Source of the DNA: Azadirachta indica
Taxonomy: Eukaryota; Streptophyta; Magnoliopsida; Sapindales; Meliaceae
Direction of reading: 5' to 3'
NCBI GenBank assembly: GCA_022749755.1
Contig: CM040443.1
Coordinates: 11,133,744-11,197,743, forward strand
Length of the DNA stretch: 64,000 bases
The position numbers and the translations under genes are program-made. How positions within the stretch are numbered: position 1 is the first letter of the stretch; every line of letters starts with the position of its first letter. The notes beneath the pieces are model-generated. The model was given only the letters and a program-made list of their open reading frames with translations. It searched no databases and had not been told where the DNA came from. Positions 52,827 to 64,000 of this stretch are shown in pieces.

Positions 52827-53372
52827 AGAGTATTGGGATTATGGCTGGTAAAAGATAAATAATGGAAGAGAAAAAAAAAAATAAGGAAGAGAATAGATGA
52901 TATATTCGAACTCCTAACTTTGTTCGATTAAGATCGAAAATAGATTACCATTTGCTTAATTTCAATATAATTTAGAACTATTAGTTGGCATATAATTTTA
53001 GCTTTACCATCCATTCAAATCTGAATATGCATTTGTGGACCTCACCAAACCGAAAAATTGTTCGGCAAAAAAGAAAGTGGTGAGAGAAAAAAAAATAAAA
53101 ATGGAGAGAAAAGATGTTAACGATAGAGAAAAAATGGATCTTTAATTAATTTTTAATATATATATATATATAGGGAAGAAGAGTTAGATTTTGTGAGCTT
53201 TATTGGTTTTTTACGATCAACATCGTAAGGGCAATTTAGTAAAAATAAACATTATGTTAAAATGACAAAATATTCTTCCAGCAGGGGAGTTTTTGGATAT
53301 TTTGATCTAACACAGAAAAATTGCAGTAAGTTCAGGACTAACCGGAGAGAAATAGGAATTTTGATATAATTT

Positions 53373-53950
53373 TTTAAATAAATCTTTTTAAGGTAAAATT
53401 TTTATTTCTAAAATTTTTAAGAATAGAATTTTTAATAAAAGTTTATTAATCGTTTAGTTGTCACAAATAATTTTTGAGAAAATTTTGAATAATTATTTTA
53501 ATAAATAAATTTTTAATATTTTATTTTAAAAAAATAATGTAAAATTTTTAAAATAAAATAAGTGTATTTTAAACAATTTTAGCTTTTAAAAAAGTTAAAG
53601 AAGTTCTATTACCAAAATCTTAAATTTTGGATTTCTTTCAGTAGAAGAAAAATAACTTTTTTAATTTCCAAAAACTCTTTTTCATTATCAACTAAACAAT
53701 ATTAAAAAATTTTAAAAAAATTTTTATCATTAAAATATTTTTTGCCAATAAAAAAAAGTAAACCAAACGAGCACTTAAAATATATGTAAGATGTGATTGT
53801 AACCATTTAAGTAAATAATACAATAGTTTACAAATTACTTAAAATATTAGGTAAAAAATTAAGATTTTTTATCCTTTATATATATATATATATATATAAA
53901 GAAATTTCGAAGAAGAAAAGAGAAGGTAACTACTTTTTTAATATTAGAGT
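53373..53950. other. AT-rich spacer
   Basis: Very AT-rich. It includes a (TA)n run at 53878-53899 and a piece ending aaaccaaacgagcactta (about 53761-53778) that resembles common plant MITE ends, with a loose inverted partner near 53449. Confidence 0.35.
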
Positions 53951-54393
53951 TTTAACCGAAAATATCCAATTTTTAAACCTAAAAATAAAAAATACCCATC
54001 TTGCAAAATGTCATTAAAAAATGCTTAATATTATGCACTTTGAACATAAATACTTTTCTGTCCATATTTAACAAAAACTGATACAATCACTTTCGAATTA
54101 TTACAGTGGACTTGAAAGTAACTTTTAAGTTGTTATAATAAATTCGAAACTTAGTTTTGAATTTATTAAGCTGAAATCTATAATTAACTGCAGTAACATT
54201 TTCAAATTCACTATAAGAACTTTGGAGTTCATTGTAATAACTCGAAAGTGATTGTAATTATTTTTATTAAATGTAGGCCAAAGGTATTTTTGTGCAAACT
54301 ACATAATATCAAACATTTTTAAATGACATTTTGTGAGATGAGTATTTTTTTATTTTTTGAATAAAAGCAGAGTATTATTGATTATTTTCCTTA
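53951..54393. mobile_element. Foldback MITE (long inverted repeat, about 440 bp)
   Basis: The left arm (about 53957-54115) and the reverse complement of the right arm (about 54240-54393) align along their length. Shared stretches include gcaaaatgtcatt/acaaaatgtcatt, tatttaacaaaaa/catttaataaaaa, and acaatcactttcgaattattaca/acaatcactttcgagttattaca. Flanking taatattag (left) and taatactaa (right) could be a diverged 9-base duplication. No coding content; a transcript would form a long hairpin. Confidence 0.8.
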
Positions 54394-55149
54394 ATACTAA
54401 CTTGATGGGTACATTCACTAGTGTGTGCGACGGTTGTGACGAAGGGGGAGGTAAATTAACTGAAGTGGGGCAAATGGGGTTTTTCAAGTTGAAGAACACC
54501 TCGATGGTTTGAGAGCATGGACTAGTGGTAACTGTGTGCTGTGTAATTTAGTACTAAAAAGTGTGGGCCTGGGCCCTCAGTGATTTTGATATGTCAAATA
54601 ATTGTCCTACCCTATCCTATCTATCTATCAATCGAAAATGCAATGCAATGAATCATATAATTACAAATTGTTGCAAAAGTGAGTAGAAGTTGGACCCTTT
54701 CAGTTGTTGAGGATTTATACTGCACGTTATTATTGGGGAAGTGAGGTCAATGATGAGACTGTTTTGCCTTCATTTCCCCTTTTTTCCCACTTCCACATCT
54801 ACAGTATTAATATTATTGCTAGCAAAATAGGGCCCATCATCTGGTACACTTCCACTTACTCAATAATAATGCTCTGTTTCTATAAATTAACTATGAGCAG
54901 CCTTAATTAATTAATTAGTTTGGTTAAATTGCATGCTGCATGCTAATGTTATATGATCTTGATCTGTAGAGAAAGCTTTATGATTTCATCTCCCACTTGC
55001 CCATATTCCTCTTTGTTTTTCTTTTGGATAGGTTTCTTTTAGTTTTAACAACAATGATTGAAAACAACCATTTGCCTGGCCTGCAGATTGTGAGGGCCCA
55101 TTTAGTTCAAAAAAATGCCAAAAGGGTTTCTCTAATTGATGGATTTTTT

Positions 55150-55152
<3 letters not shown>

Positions 55153-55186
<34 letters not shown>
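55153..55186. repeat. (TA)n microsatellite
   Basis: Uninterrupted ta dinucleotides, about 17 units. Confidence 0.95.
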
Positions 55187-55189
<3 letters not shown>

Positions 55190-56200
55190 CTTTTTTAATC
55201 TAAAGTTGGAACTCAAAAACAAACTGATGGGAAGAGCTTTAGCTTTAGCTTAGCTTCTTAGCCAGATTGAGCTTTGTTTCTGCACCAGCCAAGGTGCCCA
55301 GTGATCTTTCGTCAACTGCGACACGTGTAAAAGTAAAAACAAAAAAAATAAAGTTTTATTCTTTTATGTAGTATCCATTGAAAGGTGCCGTGTGTTAATA
55401 ATGTTGTTGCGGCTATCCCTTTCCCCTTATTTTAAATATTTAAAGCCTCCAATCTCCTTCCAATTTAAATTTTCAGAGTGTTTTAGTGGAAGGAAGCCTT
55501 CCTATAAAATTCGTACTTTTTTTTAAAAAAAATAAATAAATAAAATTAAGCAGCATATATTTTCATCTGTCAGAAACTTAGCTAGGTTCTGGGTATATTG
55601 GAATTTTGGAATTAGAATGGAATTTAAACCCTATAAATGAATCAGGTTCTCCTATAATTCCTCATACGCATATTGCATTAATGCATATGCATGCATACCT
55701 CAAGTGCTCGCAGATATAAATTTTTAAGATAATTAAAGAAAATAAAGGTCCTCGAATAGGAACCTCTATGTAATATGTTGCTTTCATTATATATATATAT
55801 ATATACACGCAAACGGAATAACTCCTTTGATAAAGTGTTCCTATTGGTACTATGGAGTACACATCACATAATTCTTTATACATTTTTCTGTTTTATGTTT
55901 ATAAATTATAAATATTTATATTTGGCCGTTGATATTTTAGCAAAGGTATATTTGTAATTGGCACTTCCTGATTAATTTTAAAATAGATATATATATATAT
56001 ATATAAAATTTGAAACTTTTAAACTTTAAAAAGTGCTACACCTGCGCCTTCCCCTTCCCCATTTCACGGTGCCTCCGGTTTCCGTGCGGCGCCAAGTTAG
56101 GTTCATTATCATATACGTCCACTTACCGCTTCAATGTTCGTTACTTTTCGTTTGTCAATTTTTAAATCTAATAATCCTCACAGGCTTTTTTTCTTGAAGG

Positions 56201-56227
56201 AGTTGAGTTGAGTTGAGTTGAGTTGAG
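56201..56227. repeat. (AGTTG)n pentanucleotide microsatellite
   Basis: Five full agttg units followed by a variant agctg. Confidence 0.95.
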
Positions 56228-58569
56228 CTGTTAGGGTAAAAGAGGAATTTAAAAGGTTTGTCAAATTCTCACCCATTCATCACGTGCAGGCATCGCTATG
56301 GCATGTAATAATTATGCAAGTGTACCGTTGGTGCGCGTAGAAATTTTTTTCAAAAAATCAAAAAAAAGTTTATTTTATCCCTACTCATTAAATCAACTTA
56401 ATTTTTTATTAGGACTTTAATTGATCCCTCCATTGGCTTTCCTTCCATCCAACGGCGTCTACCCTGCCACGTGGAATCACGTAATAGTAACTCGGCGGCT
56501 GCCGGCACTGCTGACGGAGCTTTCAAGAAACCCAAAAAAAATATTAAACACGTGTTTAGACATAAAAAAAAAATAGTCAATTAATTAAAATTAGGCTAAA
56601 AAAAAAAAAAAAAAAAAAAGAAACCGTAACGAGTATAATAATAATATAGGGCACAGTGGAAATGCTGGTTTGTTTAATTAAGAGTCGAGGAGTAACTTTA
56701 GCCTTTATTCTGGTATTGACGAAAGCATCTCATCAGCCATTTATGCATATAAAATATTTGTATGAATTACGTCGTCGGGTCGTGGTGGGTGAAATGCCGT
56801 AATCTCTGACGCTGCGGGTTTATTTTTTGATAGATAATATGTAATGTGTGCCAGAGGTTTATGAGAATGACCCAAGTGCATGGGTCTTCTTCTTCTTCTT
56901 CATTTGAGCTATGACATTGACATTCTATTTTAATTTCTCGACTAATTAATCTTTCACCTTTATATTTATAAATCCAACATTTGAAATTAATAATTTAAAA
57001 TTTTTATCAAATTTTAAGAAGTACACGAGTTGACAGTAAGGATTGGATACTTAATTAATACAAATAAACAAATTATATCATAGTATTTACTAAACCGATT
57101 AAATAAAAAAAAAAATCAAATTTTAAGTTCATCAACTAAATGATCAGTTTTCCAATTCTTTATTAAATTATATGAATTTAAAGACTTAGATATATGATTA
57201 AAAGTCGATAATATGATTAACTTTTAATTATAAAGCGTTAGCTTTAGATAGATAAACTTCAATTTAATGTCTGTGTTGCTTTTTATAAATGTTGTCTCCC
57301 GCTTTTGTCAATCAGAAGAATACAAATTCTATTGCCACCGAACCCTTGTTTGTCTTTCATATTTATTCATTTCTTTGGGGAAAAGTAAATTGTACATTGT
57401 GCATAGGATTTGAGGCCACTTCCCGCGTGTTTATACATTTTTTTTTGGCGAATTAATAATCTCTTCTATTTATATAAAAATAATTAAATAAAAAATATTG
57501 ATCATATAAGTATATAATAATCATATGCAATGGCCAAAAATATTTTTAATTAACAAGTCATTTTTTAAAAATAAATTAAGTTTAGTATAAAAGTTGGTGG
57601 CACTTATCATAAATAAAATTGGTTCAACATACTATCATAAATAAAATAAGTAACGTGTTGTGATGGTTCTCCTAAAAGACTCACGAAATAAAGTTTATAT
57701 TATATTACTCGAGTATTGAGTTATTATTAAAAAAGTAAAAGCCATTTTGGTTAATAAATTCAATCTTCTCAATTTAAAATAAATTATATTAAGAGTTAAG
57801 TCATAAAATAATACCACAAGGTTGAGCTTTTCCGATTGGATACACATTTTTTCTAACACCGACATGTTAGCACTCTTTTGTTGAAGAAATTAACCAGCCA
57901 ATAACAATTCCAAATAAATAAATAAATAAAAGTCCTGAACCAAACATCCACCATAATTCTCGCTATGTTGCCTGCATTAAGCAACCCACATAACCTATTT
58001 AATTAAGAATTATATTAAAGTTTTGTTATTTCTAATTTTATGAGTATTTTATTTTTTTTGTGTTTTTCCAGTTCTCCCATGATTTAATAAATTCGAAATC
58101 ATATTTTATAATTGTATAAAAATATTGATTAATTGGTTGAATTATTCTTCTAAAAATTAGTGGATTTAATAACACAATTTGTTGCGGAGTGTGCCTCCCG
58201 TCCATAGACTATAATGACTTTTTATTTGTTTATAGCTGTACTAATTTGTTCATACCATTTATGTGTAAAGTTGTTGTCATTTTCAAACCAAAAAAATTTT
58301 CAATGTTTATTATTTAAGACAAAAATTGCTGACCCTGTATAATTAATGTATTTTTAGTCATTAATCAATAAAGAGCTTGTGAATTAGACTACTGAATAGG
58401 AGATGTTTTACTGGAATCCTATATTTAATTAATTGTCTTAATTCAAAACTATTAACTCTGTCAACTTATTTATTTAAAAAAAAAAAAAAGACCCATTTTC
58501 TCCAATTTTATAATCTCTATTTGGTCAATACCAAAACCTAAGACCTAACTTACATCTGTAAATCACCAA

Positions 58570-58598
58570 AATTTATTTATTTATTTATTTATTTATTT
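58570..58598. repeat. (ATTT)n tetranucleotide microsatellite
   Basis: About seven attt units in a row. Confidence 0.95.
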
Positions 58599-61372
58599 GG
58601 GTAAGTTTAACGAGGGTGGCTAAAAATTGAAGTGAAAGGCAATTTCAACGTCATGGATGGCGCAGAGTAGTAGAAGTTAGAGCAGTAAATGCATGTAGGG
58701 GAAGGGGTAAATAAATTGGAAGCCCGTGAGAGGAGGGACCCCCATAGACCATTTAGGCCTTTATATCTATCAAGGGTCGGCGTAGAATGTGAATATTTTT
58801 TGTTATTCTCTAGCTAAAGACAAAGCTGTTCCAAGTCCCAACCATGAAATCATTAATTGCTGTCTTTCACCATTTGCTCTGTTGTCAATTCACTTCTTAA
58901 CGAATTTCTCTATAGGATTAATGCTTTTTATGTTATTTATTTTGGATGATAAAATAAAAGGAAATTATTTGTTGTAATTAAAGTTTAGCATAAACTTGAT
59001 ATTCTTTTACAGTTTGCTCCATATATTTTAAAAAATAAAAGAATTAGTGGGTTAGAAATTTTTTACACCCCAATCATATTTTTGTATTCAAGAAAAAAAA
59101 AAAAATTGAACTTTTTATGGCAACTCTCAAGTGGTAACAGGTGACTGTAAGTTTACAAGAATTTCACAAATCCCAAACTTACATTGCATTGATCCGACAC
59201 GGTAGTCCAAAAAAACGCTGAGCAGATGCAGACAAAAAACAGAGAGAGACCCTCTTTGTACACGTGGGACATAGATGCTATTCGTTTTATCTCTTAACTC
59301 TACAAGCGACACGTAGTTCTACCGATCCATTGCGGCGGTGACACGTTGTGCAATTCTATTTGCTGGAGCCAAGAACCTGTGCGCTGACGTGGAATATCGC
59401 TGTCAGAAGAGCTGCCCAGTGAGAGGAGAGGAGAACAGAGTCACCAACATCGAAGTGGGTAGTGATGGCCTAATCACTTGGTGACATGCCTTGATTGAAG
59501 TGACCTTGTACTTTTGCCATCACTTTATTTTTTATTTTCCATTTTGCCATTGTTGTCGTCTAACTACTTTCCCGACACTCAATAAATGCCTTCACAATTA
59601 TGCCCTCGCTTATACTATTTATTTACGTCCAATACCGAGTTCCTTGTCTTAAAGTATTTCTTCCTTCTTGTTGCTTCCTATACCTTAAACAAATTGTGAA
59701 AAAAGTGAAAAAAAAAAAAAAAAAAAAGATGCCCATTGCCCACCCTATCAGCCATAGGTTATAACAGTTGGTTACAACTACAAATTGCCACTAAAGAGTT
59801 AATATTATTGGTGGGGGTTTTATTTTTTAACTTAGTATTATGAAATGAAGTGTCACATATTCACAGGAGAATTATTTTATATGATAAGATATTAGTTACA
59901 TTTAAATTAGTCGATAACATAGTAACACAGTGATGGTGTTCTTTGGATATCAATAAATACTACATTAAAATTTAATCTCTAAAGCTTGTGCAATTAATAA
60001 TTTTTATTAATATTTTTTTATTTAAAATTTCGGCAAAATTTATTATTCTACCATTAACATTAAATGGATGCGTATATTGTAAAAAAAGCTAACTAACAAT
60101 CATTTTCAACATAATAGTTGAATAACTTTACTCTTTCATACAAATAATGGAATTAGTGATTAAACCAAGCAATGAAACATCAAGAAAGGACTTAACATTA
60201 GCTGTAAGCAAAGGGCTTAGATTCCAAAACAGAGAAGACATAATAACGCCTTGAGAGGTTCCTATCATGGGGGCCTTATCTCTTTACCTAATCTTTTTGA
60301 CTCAAAGGGTCCTCTTATGGCAATTGAGGCAAAGTTAGGGGTATCTAATGCCACAAGGGCAAAAAAGTTGATGTTCAGAGTTTGCAATTTTGTAGTCATG
60401 CAAGGGTACTTTTGTCAACTGGTAAGTACAGCCATACAAACACATAGAGTTAACGACTTAGCGTGTAGAAGTTGTCTACTGGTATTGGATGGATGGGGAT
60501 GTGATCACACAGGAAAGTTAAGAAAAAAGCAGTGATTTCTGCTCAGTGGAAGTTTGCCTTTTATGCCCTCATTTTATTTCTTAAAAAAAAAGATATTAAT
60601 TTCATTTCTATAATAATTCATTAAATTTTAAATCTGTTTTTATTATTATTGTTATTATTTTTTTATTGGCTGGATGGTATGGATAGAGATAATGGCCTTG
60701 GCCTGTGCGAGTAGACATTTCTTCCACCATTTCATTTTCATTTTCATTTTATGCTCATCCTGCTTTCTCAATTTCTTTCTTTTTAGTGTCCATGAATCCG
60801 TTCCTTTTACCTTCTTTTACATGTGCAAGTGTTTTCTTTAATCTTTCCTGTGGTAAGCTCTGCTTGTGCCAAACCTCAACAGCATCCACATGCTTGATTT
60901 TCTTCATGTTTGATTTCAGGAGTTTGAGGAGTCCTATAAACTAGATTTTCTGTCAGATTCTTTGTTGAGTTTCTGATTTGAATACTAAATTTCGAATCTT
61001 TTTTGTTGGCCAGTTTGGTCCATTTCTTGGTCTGAGCTTTGGTTGGTAGCTGGTTGATAGGATAAAATCAAATTCTATTAAGAATTAGGAACTTCCGGGG
61101 ATTCTTTGATTCTTTTTTTGGGTTCATGAATTCCCTTATCTATCTCAGTTCTGAGTCTTCTCTGTTGCATTCTTGAGTTTGTAGCTAATACTGGTGGATA
61201 AGATAGCATCTTTTCTCTCCCACGTCTCCTTTTCAATTTGCCTCTTTAGGGAAATTGAAAGTGGGTGAGCTCTAGTTTTCCTTCAATCTTCATTTCTCTG
61301 TTTTTTCTTTTGTTTCAATTTAGATTTTTGTTTATGTTGGGTTTTACTAGACAGTCTGTAGATTTGGTAGTG

Positions 61373-61373
<1 letters not shown>

Positions 61374-61408
<35 letters not shown>
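61374..61408. repeat. (TC)n microsatellite in the HK3 5' leader region
   Basis: About 16 tc units, roughly 100 bases upstream of the predicted start codon. Dinucleotide CT tracts are frequent in plant 5'UTRs. Confidence 0.95.
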
Positions 61409-61409
<1 letters not shown>

Positions 61410-61504
61410 CTAAGTCATTTCTAGCTGGAATTAACTATAAGTTAGACCCACTTCAACTTGGTACTGTTTCAAGTTAGCTGGAGTTGAACTAATTACTCAT
61501 TTGG

Positions 61505-64000
61505 ATGAGTTTGCTTCATGTGTTTGGGTTTGGTTTAAAGGTGGGGCACTTGCTTTGGATGCTATGTTGCTGGATTGTTTCTGTGATTTCTGTGAACTGG
61601 TCCATGAATGGTGAATGCAAGGATTCCAAGACTGGTTTGCTGGGTGAAGTTTGTACGATGTGGCTAAAATGCTGGGAGATGATCTCAGGGAACAGTTGCA
61701 AGATTCATCATCTCTATCAGTCTATTGGTTTCAAAAGAGTTAGAGAAACATGGTGGAGGGTCTTGGTTACGTGGTTGCTTTTTTGGACCTTGGTTTCTTT
61801 GTGTACCTTTTGGTATATGAGCTCACAAGCTACCGAGAAGAGGAAAGACACTCTAGCTAGTATGTGTGATGAGAGAGCTAGGATGTTGCAGGATCAGTTT
61901 AATGTGAGCATGAACCATGTGCAGGCTATGTCCATATTGATCTCAACATTCCACCATGGCATGAACCCATCTGTTATTGATCAGGTTAATGGATCCGCTC
62001 TCTTATCTTTTGCAACTTCAGATGTTAAAACAGTTTGAAATTGATAATTTTCCACTTTCAGAGCTCAATTGGCTTCCTCTGCTATATTTTCTGGCAAGAG
62101 AATTCATCTTAATGTTAATTTTCTTGTCTATTTTTCAATTCACAGCCAGTTGAAAACTATTTGACCGTGGGACTCCCAAGTTTGGAGTGAATGGTTTAAC
62201 TGGTCTGATTTGGGTGCTTAATTATGGAGTTGCTTCTGATTTTACAATTCCAGCACAAGCATTTACTCTATGATACATAGTTTTGGTTCAAAATGATAAA
62301 TTAAGTGAATTTCTCCGGTTTTTAATACAAAATGTTAACTTTTTTAAGTTTAGATTATCCTAAAGCCAGATCTGAGATTTTTTTTTTTGGGGGTCTGTGA
62401 ACTACAATCAATGGTCTTGAGAGAACAAGCCAAACTGACATTAAGAACATGTAGATGACTTTTGCGAGGTACACAGAAAGAACTGCTTTTGAAAGGCCGC
62501 TCACAAGTGGCGTAGCATATGCTGTAAGGGTGCTTCACTCTGAAAGGGAACAATTCGAAAAGCAACAGGGATGGAAAATTAAGAGGATGGATACGCTGGA
62601 ACATAATCCAGTTCACAAGGATGACTATACCCCAGAGGCCTTGGAGCCATCCCCAATTCAGCCAGAATATGCTCCAGTTATCTTTGCACAGGATACCATT
62701 TCTCATGTGGTTTCTCTAGACATGCTTTCGGGAAAAGTAAGTTTCTTTTCCACATTCTCTGTGCTTCTCGTTGTTAAGTTTCTTGGCCACTGTGCTATAT
62801 TTGACCGAGAAATGCAGAATTCTGGTTAAATTCTATTTACCTCATCTTTGAAAACCTGATCTTGACCTTTCTAGGTCATACTTTATCATTTTGAAAGCTC
62901 TTCATGGAGAAACTGAACTCGCAAAATACGATCCTGAGTGTGAAGTTTCAATGCTTGTGTATCAACAGGAGGATCGTGATAATGTGTTACGAGCAAGAGT
63001 ATCTGGGAAAGGAGTCCTAACTGCTCCTTTCAGGTTATTGAAAACAAACCGCCTTGGAGTTATTTTGACGTTTGCTGTGTACAAGAGGGATCTCCCCTCA
63101 AATGCAACTCCAGAGGAAAGGACTGAAGCTACTGATGGGTAGGTTGTCCTAAAAAAGTTAAACTTGATTTGAAAGAGTCTTCACTGGCTTCACTTTCCTT
63201 GCGCGCATCCTCAATGACAAAAATAGTATTTAAACAGGTTTATTCATACCCCTTAAAGCATGCAAAAACGTATTTATTATTGATTCCCTAGGATGTTCAT
63301 AACGAACTTAAAGATTGTTGTATATATATTAAATTCAACTAACTAGCATTATTATTACTGATCAGTAAAATTCATATTTAAAAAAAGGGATTTCGTTTTA
63401 TGGTAAAAAATTCATTTATCTCAGTTATTTTTCAAGAAAAAAAGGAAAAAAACAGCAGGTCGGTGTTTAATCTTAGAATTTGCTGTATATTTTGAACCCC
63501 ATAACACCGAGAGCAACTTCATGTTGCGACTTCTGTGCAGTTGAAAATGAAAAGATACTTATCCGTATAGATGTCAAGTCAAGAATCAGAATTTCTATGA
63601 TTAGAAACAGCATGCATTTTTTCTAATATTGTCACTGTTGCCAAGCAGGTATCTTGGTGGAGTTTTTGACATTGAATCACTTGTGGACAAGTTACTTCAT
63701 CAGCTTGCGAGCAAACAAACCATATTTGTGAATGTATATGACACCACTAATAGTTCTAAGGCAATCAGCATGTATGGTTCAAATGTATCAAATGATGGTT
63801 TGGAGCGTGTTAGCACCCTTAACTTTGGAGATCCCTTTAGAAAGCATGAGATGCATTGCAGGTAGCCATAAACTCTTCTCTTGTATAGAAGTTATTTTTG
63901 AGTTTTGCGCCTGTCTGAATTAAGTTTTATGATATAACTTAATATAATGCGTAATAATTATGTTTTAAATCTCTTATCCAGAGAATAGAAAATCTTCTGC
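61505..64000 (+). CDS. HK3: Cytokinin receptor histidine kinase, AHK3/HK3 type (5' part)
   Basis: Four coding exons are visible: 61505-61984, 62455-62736, 62969-63138, 63649-63861, giving about 381 residues before the window ends. The start [23 protein letters not shown] matches Arabidopsis AHK3 (At1g27320). A transmembrane segment lies at about 85-105 ([20 protein letters not shown]), followed by the invariant [20 protein letters not shown]. The CHASE cytokinin-binding domain follows with [37 protein letters not shown] and [29 protein letters not shown]. The receptor sits in the ER and plasma membrane, senses cytokinin through CHASE, and signals by phosphorelay to HPt proteins and response regulators. 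The kinase and receiver domains must lie to the right. The donor after 63861 leaves phase 2, and no valid next exon is present in the last 139 bases. Confidence 0.95.

Larger units (their letters stand above)
51512..53372. mobile_element. TIR transposon of about 1.85 kb, probably Mutator-like and non-autonomous
   Basis: About 86-base imperfect inverted repeats lie at 51521-51606 and 53275-53363; for example ggatcaaaatgtccaaaaa at the left matches the reverse complement of tttttggatattttgatct at the right. The adjacent 9-mers atataatag (51512-51520) and atataattt (53364-53372) agree at 7 of 9 positions, suggesting a Mutator-size duplication. The interior has one 85-codon frame (51804-52061, hydrophobic start, later CAHCSINKITWRGR) and a poly(A)-tailed insert, but no transposase. 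Confidence 0.72.
54394..60700. other. Gene-poor intergenic region with microsatellites
   Basis: No supported gene in more than 6 kb. Contents include simple repeats: (TA)n at about 55153-55186 and 55788-55804, (AGTTG)n at 56201-56227, poly-A at 56598-56619 and 59709-59727, and (ATTT)n at 58570-58598. A 94-codon plus frame at 60251-60535 is not recognised. The last part is the probable HK3 promoter. Confidence 0.5.

Noticed and set aside
53449..53778. Possible inverted repeat ending aaccaaacgagcactta
   Set aside because: Only the outermost bases pair convincingly; the AT-rich interior makes chance pairing likely.
60251..60535. 94-codon plus-strand frame upstream of HK3
   Set aside because: No recognisable family and no splice partners; listed only within the intergenic note.
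1..64000. tRNA, rRNA or CRISPR features
   Set aside because: No cloverleaf, rRNA-like or regularly spaced repeat-spacer structure was noticed by eye; a tRNAscan search would be needed to exclude tRNAs.

Overview
This is nuclear DNA of a eudicot plant. The genes have short exons with GT-AG introns set in AT-rich, TE-littered intergenic DNA. The proteins match land-plant families, and microRNA target sites (miR156, miR394) sit inside coding exons. The style is compatible with a woody rosid such as Citrus, but that species guess is inference.

Layout: (1) 1-1320, minus: N-terminal exons of a gene that runs off the left edge; product uncertain. (2) 3163-7712, plus: a ten-exon RanBP2/NZF triple zinc-finger protein (At1g67325 type). 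(3) 11194-14705, minus: SQUAMOSA promoter-binding-like transcription factor of the SPL2/10/11 clade, with a miR156 site and a 5'UTR intron reaching about 16.6 kb. (4) about 17.85-19.99 kb: an internally deleted LINE. (5) 20672-23142, minus: ACOS5-type acyl-CoA synthetase (sporopollenin pathway). (6) 27059-31790, plus: the F-box gene LCR with a miR394 site. (7) 33259-34502, minus: RAMP4/SERP1, a 68-residue ER membrane protein. (8) 37025-39465, minus: DnaJ/DUF3444 protein with an apparent one-base frameshift near its N-terminus. (9) about 40.2-60.7 kb: a gene-poor, AT-rich stretch holding a decayed 5.9 kb Mutator-like element with long terminal inverted repeats, a second TIR element of about 1.85 kb carrying a poly(A)-tailed insert, a foldback MITE and several microsatellites. 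(10) 61505-64000, plus: first four coding exons of a cytokinin receptor histidine kinase (AHK3/HK3 type), cut by the right edge.

SPL, LCR, RAMP4 and HK3 correspond to a block I know from Arabidopsis chromosome 1 (At1g27320 AHK3, At1g27330/27350 RAMP4, At1g27340 LCR, At1g27360/27370 SPL11/SPL10), so the window keeps ancient microsynteny loosened by transposons. The genes do not form one pathway. Several are regulators of shoot and leaf development: SPL (phase change, miR156), LCR (meristem and leaf shape, miR394) and HK3 (cytokinin sensing). I found no novel multi-gene system. The most useful observations are the DnaJ frameshift, the nested TIR elements and foldback repeat, the duplicated block in the LCR intron, and the unusual intron positions at the stop codon (zinc finger) and start codon (RAMP4). 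Exon joins are predictions from splice motifs, reading phase and remembered homologues; no search was run.
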